Origin: an uncultured Bacilli bacterium
GTDB lineage: Bacteria > Bacillota_I > Bacilli_A > RF39 > UBA660
Assembly (NCBI GenBank): GCA_910579455.1
Contig: CAJTUT010000004.1
Location: forward strand, 11,775 to 75,774
DNA: 64,000 nt
Direction of reading: 5' to 3'
Both the position numbers and the translations under genes were made by a program. The notes below the pieces were generated by a model that was not told the DNA's origin, ran no database searches, and saw only the letters and a list, made by a program, of their open reading frames with translations. Below, one piece after another: positions 52,222-60,450 of the stretch. Numbering within the stretch: position 1 is the stretch's first letter; each line of letters starts with the position of its first letter.

Positions 52222-52770
52222 ATGAATCTATTTATAGGATGCAGTTCTTCTTTTGAAGTAGAAGATCAGTATAAGGAAACTACATTAGAACTTGTAAAAG
52301 AAATAGCAAAAATTCCTGATGTGCATTTGATCCTTGGAACATCCCACCTAGAAGATGGTTTGATGGGACTTTGTTATCAGGAGTTTAAAAAAAATCAAAA
52401 ACAAATTACAGGAATTACCCTAAACCAATATCAAGACTTAAAGCCTCTTAAGATGGAACAAGTTATTTCAGTTGAGACAACAATGGATCGAACCAAGGAG
52501 ATTTATCAAAAAAGTGATCTTTTACTATTTCTTCCAGGAGGGCTTGGAACCTATAGTGAATTATTATCTTTTATGAGTGAGATAGTAGAAAAAGAAGAAA
52601 ACAAAACTATTATTATTTATAATAAAGATTTTTTCTATACCCCAGTTATTAAGGAATTATATTTCTTGTACAAAAAGGGATTCATTAATAAAAATATTAA
52701 TGAATATTGTAAAATAGAAAGTGAAAGTGTAGAAATATTAGAATTCATAAGGAAAGAAGGAGAAGTATAA
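52222..52770 (+). CDS. LOG-family (lysine decarboxylase-like) nucleotide phosphoribohydrolase-type protein
   Basis: The 182-residue protein of the LOG/TIGR00730-like superfamily has the PGGLGTYSEL motif (form PGGxGTxxE) with its catalytic Glu, plus GTSHLEDGLMG and DRTKEIYQKSDLLLFLPGG. The family cleaves nucleoside monophosphates to base and ribose phosphate; its true substrate here is unknown. It is placed between a T-box and glyQS and overlaps the latter by one base, so it is made in response to charging of the same tRNA, an unusual linkage. AAGGAGGTCGTT precedes the ATG. Confidence 0.78.
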   Translation: MNLFIGCSSSFEVEDQYKETTLELVKEIAKIPDVHLILGTSHLEDGLMGLCYQEFKKNQKQITGITLNQYQDLKPLKMEQVISVETTMDRTKEIYQKSDLLLFLPGGLGTYSELLSFMSEIVEKEENKTIIIYNKDFFYTPVIKELYFLYKKGFINKNINEYCKIESESVEILEFIRKEGEV

Positions 52771-54140
52771 TGGATAAATTAACCATGGAAAAGTTAGTCA
52801 ATTACTCAAAACAATATGGTTTTATATTTCAGGGAAGTGAGATTTATGGAGGGCTTGCCAATACTTGGGATTATGGACCTTTAGGTGCCAGACTTAAGAA
52901 CAATATCAAGGATACTTGGAGAAAAAGGTTTATTCAGGAAAGAAAAAATGCCTATGAAGTAGATGCAGCTATTTTGATGCATCCAAGAGTTTGGGAAGCA
53001 AGTGGACATGTTGAGAGTTTTTCTGATCCATTAGTTGATTGTAAGGAATGTAAAATGAGACATCGTGCTGATAATTTGATTGATGACTTTGATAATAAAG
53101 CAAATGCAGATGGAATGAGTCAAGATGAAATGATGGAATATATAAAAGAAAATCAAGTGCCTTGTCCTAACTGTGGGAAGAGTGAGTATACAGATATTAG
53201 ACAATTTAATTTAATGTTTGAAACTCATAGAGGTGTTACAGAAGATGGTAAAAACAAAGTCTATTTAAGACCTGAAAATGCCCAAGGAGAGTATGTCAAT
53301 TTTTTAAATGTTCAAAGAACAACGAGATCAAAACTTCCCTTTAGTATTGGACAAATTGGAAAAGCTTTTAGAAATGAAATTACACCAGGAAATTTTACCT
53401 TTAGAACAATAGAATTTGAACAAATGGAATACCAAACCTTTTGTAGGGAAGGAACAGACTCCGAGTTATATCGTTATTTTAAAGAATATGCTAAACAGTA
53501 TTTTCTAGATTTAGGTTTGAAAGAAGAAAAATTAAGATTTCACGATCATGAGAAATTGGCTCATTATGCAAAAGAAGCATGTGACATTGAATATCAATAC
53601 TCTTTTGGCTGGGGAGAAGTAAATGGAACTCATAATAGAACAGATTATGACCTGTCTCGTCATGAAGAGTTTTCTAAAACTTCTTTAGAGTATTTAGATC
53701 CAGAAACCAATGAAAAGTATATTCCCTATATTATTGAATCAACAATAGGGGCTGATCGTTTAACCCTAGCAATATTAGATAATGCTTATTGTGAGGAAAC
53801 ATTAGAAAATGGAGATATTAGAGAAGTAATGAAATTTCATCCAGCAATTGCTCCATACAAAGTGGCGGTATTACCTCTTGTTAAAAAGTATCATCATGAA
53901 AAAGCGGAAGAAGTTTTTCAGATGCTTTCAAAACATTTTATGACTTCTTATGATGAGGTTGGTTCTATTGGGAAAAGATATAGAAGATGTGATGCAGTAG
54001 GGACACCATTTTGTATTACGATTGATGATGATACAGTAAATAGTCAAACAGTAACCATAAGGGAACGTGATACGATGAAACAAATTACATTACCTTTAAA
54101 TCAAGTAGTAGATTATGTTAAAGAAAGAATTTCTTTTTAG
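52770..54140 (+). CDS. glyQS: Glycyl-tRNA synthetase (single-chain, alpha2 type)
   Basis: The 456-residue class II synthetase charges tRNA-Gly. It begins with the family signature IFQGSEIYGGLANTWDYGPLG, has a zinc-type insertion (CKECKMRH and CPNCG), motif 2 (FRNEITPGNFTFRTIEFEQMEY), motif 3 (ESTIGADRLTLAIL), and a C-terminal anticodon-binding domain (PYKVAVLPL). This is the eukaryote/archaea-like one-subunit form found in Mollicutes and some Firmicutes, whereas B. subtilis uses separate GlyQ and GlyS at the same chromosomal position. Confidence 0.96.
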   Translation: MDKLTMEKLVNYSKQYGFIFQGSEIYGGLANTWDYGPLGARLKNNIKDTWRKRFIQERKNAYEVDAAILMHPRVWEASGHVESFSDPLVDCKECKMRHRADNLIDDFDNKANADGMSQDEMMEYIKENQVPCPNCGKSEYTDIRQFNLMFETHRGVTEDGKNKVYLRPENAQGEYVNFLNVQRTTRSKLPFSIGQIGKAFRNEITPGNFTFRTIEFEQMEYQTFCREGTDSELYRYFKEYAKQYFLDLGLKEEKLRFHDHEKLAHYAKEACDIEYQYSFGWGEVNGTHNRTDYDLSRHEEFSKTSLEYLDPETNEKYIPYIIESTIGADRLTLAILDNAYCEETLENGDIREVMKFHPAIAPYKVAVLPLVKKYHHEKAEEVFQMLSKHFMTSYDEVGSIGKRYRRCDAVGTPFCITIDDDTVNSQTVTIRERDTMKQITLPLNQVVDYVKERISF

Positions 54141-54152
54141 GAAGTGGGTATC

Positions 54153-54890
54153 ATGAAACCAGTAATAGGAATTCCTTTGGGATATGAATATTCGACCGAA
54201 AAAAGACCTATTTTATATTTGGGGGAGAGAGTTAGAAGAACCTTTCAAAAAGCAGGAGCACAAATCTATCCTATTGTACCTGTACAAGATGTCGATTATA
54301 TGAAAACAAAAGGAAATGAATTTCTTCCTTTAACTGAGGAGGAGAAAAAACAGATTGATTGGAATCTAGAGAAGTGCGATGGAATCTTTTTTCCAGGTGG
54401 TTCTAAGTTTACTCCCTATGATCGATATTTATTAGAGTGTGCTATCAAGAAAAAAATTCCAACACTAGGAGTTTGCTTAGGAATGCAGATGATGAGTTGT
54501 TATTTAGAAGATGTTAAACTGGAAAAGAACCATAAAGAAAGTTCTCATAATCAATTAGACGATAATATACTTACTCATAAAGTAAAACTAGATTCAACAA
54601 GTAAACTTTATGAAATTTTAGGAGTAGATGAATTGATGGTCAATAGTTTTCATACCTATCATGCATTGGAAAACCATATTTATAAAACAGTAGCATATAG
54701 TGAAGATGGATTGATAGAAGCGTTAGAGTTTCCTTCGAATACCTTTCATATTGGAGTACAATGGCATCCAGAGATGAGTTATTCTTTCGATGAAAATTCA
54801 ATAAAAATTATTGATTATTTTGTCAAAGAGGCAATGTTTTATCAAAAAAATAAACAGAAATATGAAGCCGATTTTCAAAGGCTAGTTTAG
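54153..54890 (+). CDS. Class I glutamine amidotransferase-like (gamma-glutamyl-GABA hydrolase family)
   Basis: The 245-residue cytoplasmic protein of the peptidase C26 family has the nucleophile elbow GVCLGMQMM (Cys), FFPGGSKFTPYD, NSFHTYH, and the His-Glu of VQWHPEM. Family members hydrolyse gamma-glutamyl bonds, for instance gamma-glutamyl-GABA in putrescine breakdown. No polyamine genes are nearby, so the substrate is open. The ATG at 54153 follows AGGAAGTGGGTATC; the GTG nine bases earlier is rejected. It probably belongs to the glyQS transcript. Confidence 0.85.
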   Translation: MKPVIGIPLGYEYSTEKRPILYLGERVRRTFQKAGAQIYPIVPVQDVDYMKTKGNEFLPLTEEEKKQIDWNLEKCDGIFFPGGSKFTPYDRYLLECAIKKKIPTLGVCLGMQMMSCYLEDVKLEKNHKESSHNQLDDNILTHKVKLDSTSKLYEILGVDELMVNSFHTYHALENHIYKTVAYSEDGLIEALEFPSNTFHIGVQWHPEMSYSFDENSIKIIDYFVKEAMFYQKNKQKYEADFQRLV

Positions 54891-54948
54891 AAATACTTGC
54901 TTTTTTCTTTTTTATATAATATAATAAGCACTCGAAAAGAGGGATTGT

Positions 54949-55476
54949 ATGAGTCAAAAAGAAAAAAAGCAATTATCATTTGAAGAAAAGGCTTCTGAGT
55001 ATAAGAATGAAGTTCTAAGACTGGGAAGACATGTTAAGGTAAGTGATAACCTTTTATTTTCAAATGGAGAATGTATGGGATGGTGGCTTTTTAACCAGAA
55101 TAATAGATTAAATAATAAATTAAAAGAAATTCAAAATTTACCAGATGATATCAAAAAACAGGTTGAAATATTAAAAGATATTTATAGTTTAATTACTATG
55201 CCTAAAAGATTAACATTTGAAGAAAAGGCAATTGAGTATCATAATAAAATCTATGATTTAGGTAGGTCAGTTACAAAAGAGGATCATATTTGCTTCTCAG
55301 ACCAATCCAGTATGGGAAATTGGTTTGAAAAACAAGTTTTTGATTATTATAAAAATTTTGAAAAATATCCAGGTAAATATAGGAAGCGTCTTTCTATATT
55401 GGTTAGTCTGTATGAAAGTATTGAAAACTTAAATCAAGAAAAATATGAACACTATGTTTCAAAAACAAAATCTTAG
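54949..55476 (+). CDS. Free-standing tandem repeat protein (HA-domain-like)
   Basis: The 175-residue protein has two copies of one module. Copy 1 (about residues 8-82) has LSFEEKASEYKNEV, LGRHVK and FSNGECMGWW. Copy 2 (about 86-160) has LTFEEKAIEYHNKI, LGRSVT and FSDQSSMGNWF. The G-R then F-x-D/N-x-x-x-M-G-x-W pattern resembles the helicase-associated (HA) repeat found at the ends of some superfamily 2 helicases, which may bind nucleic acid. No helicase is attached here. It has no signal or membrane segment. AAGAGGGATTGT precedes the ATG. Confidence 0.6.
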   Translation: MSQKEKKQLSFEEKASEYKNEVLRLGRHVKVSDNLLFSNGECMGWWLFNQNNRLNNKLKEIQNLPDDIKKQVEILKDIYSLITMPKRLTFEEKAIEYHNKIYDLGRSVTKEDHICFSDQSSMGNWFEKQVFDYYKNFEKYPGKYRKRLSILVSLYESIENLNQEKYEHYVSKTKS

Positions 55477-55555
55477 ATTTTCAAAAAAGCGGATTTTCCT
55501 TGATTATATATAACAGGATATAATCTATCCATATTTATTGAGAGAGGTAAAATAG

Positions 55556-56313
55556 ATGAGTAAAATAAAAAACTTCATAGTATTTAATTCAACAATAGAA
55601 TATGGACAAATGAACACAAATAAGAATTTCTATCTAGGTATACAAGATGATAATATGTGAGTAGAATTAATGATAGAGTATAAGCAGAAGTTAGCAGATG
55701 AGATATGATTATAATGTATATTCAGATACAGTTAAGTTAACAAGTAATATACCTAACGTAGTAATAGGATTTAATATTTCAGATGGTACTAATGTTATTG
55801 CAATGAATTTAAAAACAAAAGAGGTAATTTCTACTTTCTGTAGTGGATCGCATATTAATAAGCAAGTGCCATTTACTATGGTATCAACACTAAGGGGAGG
55901 TCCTGATGATATTATAGTAGATATTTCACCGTTTGCACATATTCTACCGTTTAAAAAACAAAACAGATTAAAAGAACCAGCACAGTTCAGTAATTTTAAA
56001 GTATGGAAAATTGGCTAGATAGAAAATCAATATATTATATAGGAAGTCAGGAACAATATAGTAGTTATGATATGTTATATATTGATCAAAAAAGGCACCT
56101 TTAAAACAGCTTGACGATTCAGGAATTAAAGAGGAAAATATTTATGTAAGAGAGAATTCACTACAAAATTCAAATTATTATTCCTCACAAAGAGCTAAAT
56201 TATTAAACAATCCAAAACATGATGGAAAGTTTATGCATGAAGTCATGTTTGAAAAAGTAGGGGAAGAAAGGGAATATTCTCAGAAATATGTTAAAAAATA
56301 TTTAGTGAAATAA
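55556..56313 (+). pseudogene. Decayed laccase-domain (YlmD/DUF152-like) gene
   Basis: A start behind AGAGAGGTAAAATAG gives 34 codons, then TGA. A second frame (55698-56018) reads NVVIGFNISDGTNVIAMNLKTKEVI, then PDDIIVDISPFAHILPF. A third contains SGIKEENIYVRENS and SSQRAKLLNNPKHDGKFMHEVMFEK, ending at 56313. In order these parallel YlmD-type proteins (VIGFTTADC, KTKVI-x-x-HAGWRG, PEDI-x-x-I-x-PS, GI-x-EENI, S-x-R), but the metal-binding Cys and His are lost. Several stops and frame changes make it nonfunctional. The family call is tentative. Confidence 0.45.
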
Positions 56314-56330
56314 CTTTAATAGTTAAAATG

Positions 56331-56359
56331 TTGACTTTTCTCGGAAAAAAACATATAAT
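56331..56359 (+). promoter_or_regulatory. Promoter of the infC-rpmI-rplT operon
   Basis: TTGACT (56331-56336), a 17-bp spacer and TATAAT (56354-56359). Confidence 0.85.
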
Positions 56360-56365
56360 GGTAAC

Positions 56366-56485
56366 AGTCAAGAAAAAGGAAAGAGATTGATATCCACCTG
56401 ATTGCGAAAAGCAATAGGTAAATGCCTGAATAAAAGATTATCTTTTTAGGTGTAGTGGATATCATTGATATCCACTTTTCTTAAT
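56366..56485 (+). promoter_or_regulatory. infC leader attenuator (L20-type autoregulation)
   Basis: GATATCCACC (56389-56398) can pair with GGTGTAGTGGATATC (ending 56463). Alternatively AGTGGATATC (56454-56463) pairs with GATATCCACT (56467-56476), followed by TTTTCTTAATTTTT, a terminator. The two structures exclude each other, as in the known infC-rpmI-rplT leaders where L20 binding favours termination. Confidence 0.75.
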
Positions 56486-56504
56486 TTTTATGGAGGTGTT
56501 GGTT

Positions 56505-57035
56505 ATCGCAAAAAAGAATGATAACATGATGATTAACGATCAAATTAAAGCACAGGAGGTTTTAGTCATTGGACCAAATGGAGAGCAAGTGGGAATTAAA
56601 TCTATTGAAGATGCCCGTACTTTAGCAACGTATGCGTCACTAGATTTAGTACTAATTAGTCCAAATGCTAATCCGCCAGTTTGTAAAGTAATGGACTATA
56701 ATAAATTCCGTTATGAAAAACAAAAAAAAGCAAAAGAAGCTTTAAAGAGACAAAAAGCAAACATGTCTGAATTAAAAGAATTTAGATTATCCCCTGTAAT
56801 CGATGTAGGAGATTTCGAAACCAAACTTAGAAATGCGACAAAATACATTCAAAAAGGTGATCGTGTGAAATTAACAATTCGATTCAAAGGGCGCCAAATG
56901 GCTCATACTGAATTAGGAAAAGAGGTTCTTTTACGCTTTTTTGATCGAATGAAGGACTATGCTGAAGTAAAAGATCAACCAAAACTTGATGGTAGAGTAA
57001 TGACTATGTTGTTAGTACCAAAAAAAGATAAGTAA
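56505..57035 (+). CDS. infC: Translation initiation factor IF-3, probable ATC start
   Basis: The 176-residue factor prevents premature subunit joining and checks start codons. NDQIKAQEV, VIGPNGEQVGI, DLVLISPNANPPVCKVMDY and the C-terminal ribosome-binding half (RLSPVIDVGDFETKLRNA, RFKGRQMAH) are typical. Shine-Dalgarno GGAGGTG (56492-56498) points to ATC at 56505 as start, giving (M)AKKNDN. The ATG at 56490 lies upstream of the Shine-Dalgarno. Rare start codons (ATT, ATA, ATC) are a known feature of infC, because IF-3 limits its own translation. Confidence 0.93.
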   Translation: MAKKNDNMMINDQIKAQEVLVIGPNGEQVGIKSIEDARTLATYASLDLVLISPNANPPVCKVMDYNKFRYEKQKKAKEALKRQKANMSELKEFRLSPVIDVGDFETKLRNATKYIQKGDRVKLTIRFKGRQMAHTELGKEVLLRFFDRMKDYAEVKDQPKLDGRVMTMLLVPKKDK

Positions 57036-57049
57036 TAGGAGGAATAAAA

Positions 57050-57241
57050 ATGCCAAAAATCAAAACACACAAAGGTTGTGCGAAGGTTTTTAAATCAAAA
57101 AATAAAAATGGGATAGTTTCCATTGGAAAACCTAGCAGTAGACATAATACGGGAAAAAAGAGTGCAAAATTTAACAGAAGTTGCAGAAAAGGATCAACTT
57201 TATCTAAAGCAGATCATAATAGATTAAAAAATATAATTTAG
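57050..57241 (+). CDS. rpmI: 50S ribosomal protein L35
   Basis: The 63-residue basic protein has the family pattern MPKIKTHKGCAKVFK, SSRHNTGKKSAKFNRSCRK and LSKADHNRLKN. It is the second gene of the classic infC-rpmI-rplT operon. AATAGGAGGAATAAAA precedes the ATG. Confidence 0.97.
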   Translation: MPKIKTHKGCAKVFKSKNKNGIVSIGKPSSRHNTGKKSAKFNRSCRKGSTLSKADHNRLKNII

Positions 57242-57265
57242 TAAAATAAAGAAGGAGGAAAAATT

Positions 57266-57853
57266 ATGGCAAGAGTAAAAAATGGAGCAGTTACAAAAGC
57301 TCGTCATAAAAAAGTATTAAAACAAGCAAAAGGATACTTTGGCAGTAAACACAGATTATATAAAACGGCCAAGGAACAATTAATGCATTCTGGGCAATAC
57401 GCATATAGAGATAGAAAGCAAAGAAAAAGAGAGTTCAGAAAATTATGGATTACTAGAATCAACGCAGCTTGTAGAAAAAATGATATTAGTTATTCAAGAT
57501 TTATTGAGGGACTTACTAAAGCAGGAGTAGAAATTAATCGTAAAATGCTATCTGAAATAGCCATTCAAAATCCAAATGCCTTTACAGAATTAGTAAAGGT
57601 AGCTCGTGATGGAAAATCGGGAAAAGTTAAAAAGACCAACAAGGTAGTAGAAACAGAGGTAACTATTGAAACAAATGCTACTCCAAAGAAAAATAGTCTT
57701 AAAAAGGAAACCATAAAAGAGGAAAAAACAACGGATAAAGTAGAAGATCTATCAAAATTAACTCTAGCAGATTTAAAAGTTCGAGCTAAGGAAGTAGGAG
57801 TTAAGGGTTATTCGACTATGAAAAAAACAGAGCTTATAGAGGCTCTAAAATAA
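57266..57853 (+). CDS. rplT: 50S ribosomal protein L20 with C-terminal SAP/Rho-N-like tail
   Basis: Residues 1 to about 117 are normal L20 ([61 protein letters not shown]), which helps early 50S assembly and represses its own operon. Bacterial L20 is about 118 residues; this one has 195. The extra part is a charged, Lys/Thr/Glu-rich linker (about 118-158) and a 36-residue helical module, [12 protein letters not shown]...[15 protein letters not shown], of the SAP/HeH/Rho-N type. The same module ends S2, the next gene. Confidence 0.94.
   Translation: MARVKNGAVTKARHKKVLKQAKGYFGSKHRLYKTAKEQLMHSGQYAYRDRKQRKREFRKLWITRINAACRKNDISYSRFIEGLTKAGVEINRKMLSEIAIQNPNAFTELVKVARDGKSGKVKKTNKVVETEVTIETNATPKKNSLKKETIKEEKTTDKVEDLSKLTLADLKVRAKEVGVKGYSTMKKTELIEALK
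57743..57853 (+). repeat. SAP-like tail repeat, copy in rplT
   Basis: These 111 bases align without gaps to 58779-58889 in rpsB: 98 of 111 positions match by direct count, and 33 of 36 residues are identical. Both copies end at the stop codon. Confidence 0.9.
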
Positions 57854-57938
57854 ACATATTGGTGGATTTATTTGCCGAGTGCCTATGGGTGGGAAATATT
57901 AGAAACTAATAGAAGAAAAAACGAAAAGGAGAAAAAAT

Positions 57939-58889
57939 ATGACAGTAATTTCAATGAATTATTTATTAGAAGCAGGTGTTCATTTCGGACATCAAAAAAG
58001 AAGATGGAATCCAAAAATGGAGGAATACATCTACACAACAAGGGATGATATATATATTATCGACTTATCAAAGACAGTAAAAAAATTAGAAGAGGCATAT
58101 GAAGCATTAAAACAAATCGCTGAATCTGGAGGAAAGGTTTTATATGTTGGTACTAAAAAACAAGCTCAAGAAGCAGTAGAAGAGTCCGCAACTAGAACAA
58201 ATATGTATTTTATGAATGAGAGATGGCTTGGTGGAACATTAACCAATTTTAAAACAATTAAAGCTAGAGTTAAAAGACTTGAAGAAATTGAAAAAATGGA
58301 AAATGATGGAACTTTTGATTTATTACCAAAAAAAGAAGTAATCAAAATAAGAAAAGAATACGACAAGTTAAATAGAAATTTAAGAGGAATTCGTGAAATG
58401 AAAAAAATTCCACAAGCTTTAGTAATTGTAGATCCTCGTAAGGAAGATATAGCAATTAAGGAAGCACATATTTTAGGAATTCCAGTATTTGGTATTGTAG
58501 ATACAAATTGTGATCCAGATGTAGTAGATTATGTAATACCAGGAAATGATGATGCAGTACGTGCTGTAAAATTATTAATTGGTGCTTTAACAAATGCAGT
58601 GGCAGAAGTAAATGGAAATGAAATCATTGATTATGTGAATGAAGATGATAAGAATAAGGATGCTAAGAGAGCTGCAAAACAAGAAACAATCAAAAATGAA
58701 ACAAAAAAAGAAAATATCAATATTGAAAAGACGATTGTAAAACAAGAGGTGAAAGAAGATATTCAGGATAAAGAAAATGAAGATTTATCAAAATTAACTT
58801 TAGCAGATTTAAAAGCCAGAGCTAAGGAAGCAGGAGTTAAAGGATATTCTACTATGAAAAAAGCAGAGCTTATAGAAGCATTAAAATAA
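57939..58889 (+). CDS. rpsB: 30S ribosomal protein S2 with C-terminal SAP/Rho-N-like tail
   Basis: Residues 1 to about 228 are standard S2 ([61 protein letters not shown]). Usual length is 230-260; here 316. The extension has a charged coil rich in Lys, Glu, Asn and Ile (about 229-279) and ends in a module, [12 protein letters not shown]...[15 protein letters not shown], nearly identical to the end of L20. S2 binds S1 and sits near the mRNA exit in other bacteria, so the tail could reach mRNA or partner proteins; this is inference. AAAAGGAGAAAAAAT precedes the ATG. Confidence 0.95.
   Translation: MTVISMNYLLEAGVHFGHQKRRWNPKMEEYIYTTRDDIYIIDLSKTVKKLEEAYEALKQIAESGGKVLYVGTKKQAQEAVEESATRTNMYFMNERWLGGTLTNFKTIKARVKRLEEIEKMENDGTFDLLPKKEVIKIRKEYDKLNRNLRGIREMKKIPQALVIVDPRKEDIAIKEAHILGIPVFGIVDTNCDPDVVDYVIPGNDDAVRAVKLLIGALTNAVAEVNGNEIIDYVNEDDKNKDAKRAAKQETIKNETKKENINIEKTIVKQEVKEDIQDKENEDLSKLTLADLKARAKEAGVKGYSTMKKAELIEALK
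58779..58889 (+). repeat. SAP-like tail repeat, copy in rpsB
   Basis: Partner of 57743-57853; 13 base differences, most of them synonymous. Confidence 0.9.
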
Positions 58890-58899
58890 AAACAATATG

Positions 58900-58921
58900 A
58901 TGGAGAACCACTCCATTTTTG
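58900..58921 (+). terminator. Hairpin between rpsB and tsf
   Basis: ATGGAG (58900-58905) and CTCCAT (58911-58916) with a 5-base loop, then TTTTTG. The short stem and T run suggest partial termination between the two genes. Confidence 0.55.
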
Positions 58922-58945
58922 TATTAATATAAAAGGAGGATAAAA

Positions 58946-59821
58946 ATGTTTAAAGCAAGTGATGTAAAGGAATTAAGAGAAAAAACAGGCGCTGGAATGC
59001 TTGATTGTAAAAAAGCATTAACAGAAACTGAGGGAGATATGGAAAAGGCAATCGATTGGCTAAGAGAAAAGGGAATTTCTAAGGCCGCAAAAAAAGAAGG
59101 TAGAGTAGCAGCGGAAGGACTTTGTGAAATCAAAATAGAGGGTAATAATGCTGTAATGATTGAAGTGAATTCTGAAACGGACTTTGTAGCACAAAATGAA
59201 GAATTTACTAGTTTTGTTACCTATCTATCAGAAATCATTTTAAAAAATAACTTTAAAACGAACGAAGAAGTGCTAAATTTTCAAGATGGAGAGGAAACTA
59301 TTCAAGACAAGTTAGTAGCTAAGATTGCAAAAATAGGAGAAAAAATAGACTTTAGACGTTTTCAAAAACTAGAGAAAAAAGAAGACGAAGTATTTGGAAG
59401 TTATAAACATATGGGTGGCAAAATAGGAGCCTTAGTTATATTAAACGGAGCAAAAGAAGAAGTGGCTAAGGATGTTGCTATGCATGTGGCAGCAATGAAT
59501 CCAATTGCCATTAATCGTAATGAAGTTCCCCAAGATCTAGTAGAAAGAGAATCTCATATTATTAAAGAACAAGTAATGCAAGAAGGGAAACCAGAAGATA
59601 TTGCTGAAAAAATGGTAGTAGGAAGATTAAATAAATTCTATAAAGAAGCTTGTTTAGAAGAACAACCTTTTATTAAAGAAAATTCAATAAATGTAAAAAC
59701 TTATGTAGAAAATAATGGTGGAAAACTGATTTCTATGGTAAGATTTGCTGTTGGAGAGGGAATCGAAAAGAAGGAAGAGGATTTTGCAGCAGAGGTTATG
59801 AATCAAGTAAACGGACAGTAA
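58946..59821 (+). CDS. tsf: Elongation factor Ts
   Basis: The 291-residue guanine-nucleotide exchange factor regenerates EF-Tu-GTP. The N-terminal UBA-like motif (VKELREKTGAGMLDCKKALTETEGDMEKAIDWLREKG) and the TDFVAQNEEF core are intact, followed by the two dimerisation-type domains (MHVAAMNPIAINRNEVP). The length is normal. It follows rpsB as in nearly all bacteria. AAAAGGAGGATAAAA precedes the ATG. pyrH, usually next, is not in this window. Confidence 0.97.
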   Translation: MFKASDVKELREKTGAGMLDCKKALTETEGDMEKAIDWLREKGISKAAKKEGRVAAEGLCEIKIEGNNAVMIEVNSETDFVAQNEEFTSFVTYLSEIILKNNFKTNEEVLNFQDGEETIQDKLVAKIAKIGEKIDFRRFQKLEKKEDEVFGSYKHMGGKIGALVILNGAKEEVAKDVAMHVAAMNPIAINRNEVPQDLVERESHIIKEQVMQEGKPEDIAEKMVVGRLNKFYKEACLEEQPFIKENSINVKTYVENNGGKLISMVRFAVGEGIEKKEEDFAAEVMNQVNGQ

Positions 59822-59825
59822 TTTT

Positions 59826-60368
59826 ATGAAAAAAGCAGTAATTGCCCTAATTATAGTATTATTATTTACAACTGGCTGTTCTATAAAAAAAGTACAGGAA
59901 TTATCAAATTCCGAAAAATTTGCTAAAGAATTTGAAGTTTCTACTAAGAATCCATTTGTATATACTAATATTGATCATATACTAAACTTATTAGAAAATG
60001 GTACTGGTATTATCTTTTTTGCAAATTCTGATTATGAAGGTTCAAAAAAAGCTGCTATCTATATAACAAAAATAGCAAAACAAGAAAATATTAAGAATGT
60101 TTACTACTATAATCCGAAGAGATTAAAAGAGAAAAAACCAAAAAAGTATAAGAAGTTAATCGGATATTTAGATAAGTGTATTGATAAAAATAATATGACA
60201 TTACCAGATATTTATGCAGTAAAAAACGGAAAGATTATAAGTCACAGTACTCTTTTTTCAAGGGAAAGCGAGCTTTCGGAAGATTATCTATCAAAAAAAA
60301 GAATAAGGCAAATAGAAGAGGAATATAGAAACTTATTAACCTATAAAGAATGTAGTAATTGTTGCTAA
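59826..60368 (+). CDS. Putative lipoprotein with thioredoxin-like fold
   Basis: The 180-residue protein has an N-terminal hydrophobic signal ending FTTGC (Cys18), a near-lipobox. After it comes a thioredoxin-like arrangement: GIIFFANSDYEGSKKAA where the CxxC would be, KNVYYYNPKRL, and LPDIYAVKNGKII with the cis-Pro region. The CxxC pair is absent, so redox activity is doubtful; the protein ends CSNCC. It is similar in plan to the protein at 11642. It starts 4 bases after tsf, and its function in this translation operon is unknown. Confidence 0.65.
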   Translation: MKKAVIALIIVLLFTTGCSIKKVQELSNSEKFAKEFEVSTKNPFVYTNIDHILNLLENGTGIIFFANSDYEGSKKAAIYITKIAKQENIKNVYYYNPKRLKEKKPKKYKKLIGYLDKCIDKNNMTLPDIYAVKNGKIISHSTLFSRESELSEDYLSKKRIRQIEEEYRNLLTYKECSNCC

Positions 60369-60380
60369 CATTCTTTTTCA
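60345..60380 (+). terminator. Rho-independent terminator
   Basis: AAAGAATGT (60345-60353) and ACATTCTTT (60368-60376) with a 14-base loop and Ts. It overlaps the end of the lipoprotein gene. Confidence 0.65.
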
Positions 60381-60391
60381 TATAAGGAGTA

Positions 60392-60420
60392 TTGCTTTTT
60401 TATCAAGAATTCTATATAAT
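60392..60420 (+). promoter_or_regulatory. Promoter of the gene at 60451
   Basis: TTGCTT (60392-60397), a 17-bp spacer and TATAAT (60415-60420). Confidence 0.75.
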
Positions 60421-60450
60421 GATTTTAGATAAAAATAAAGGAGAATAAAA

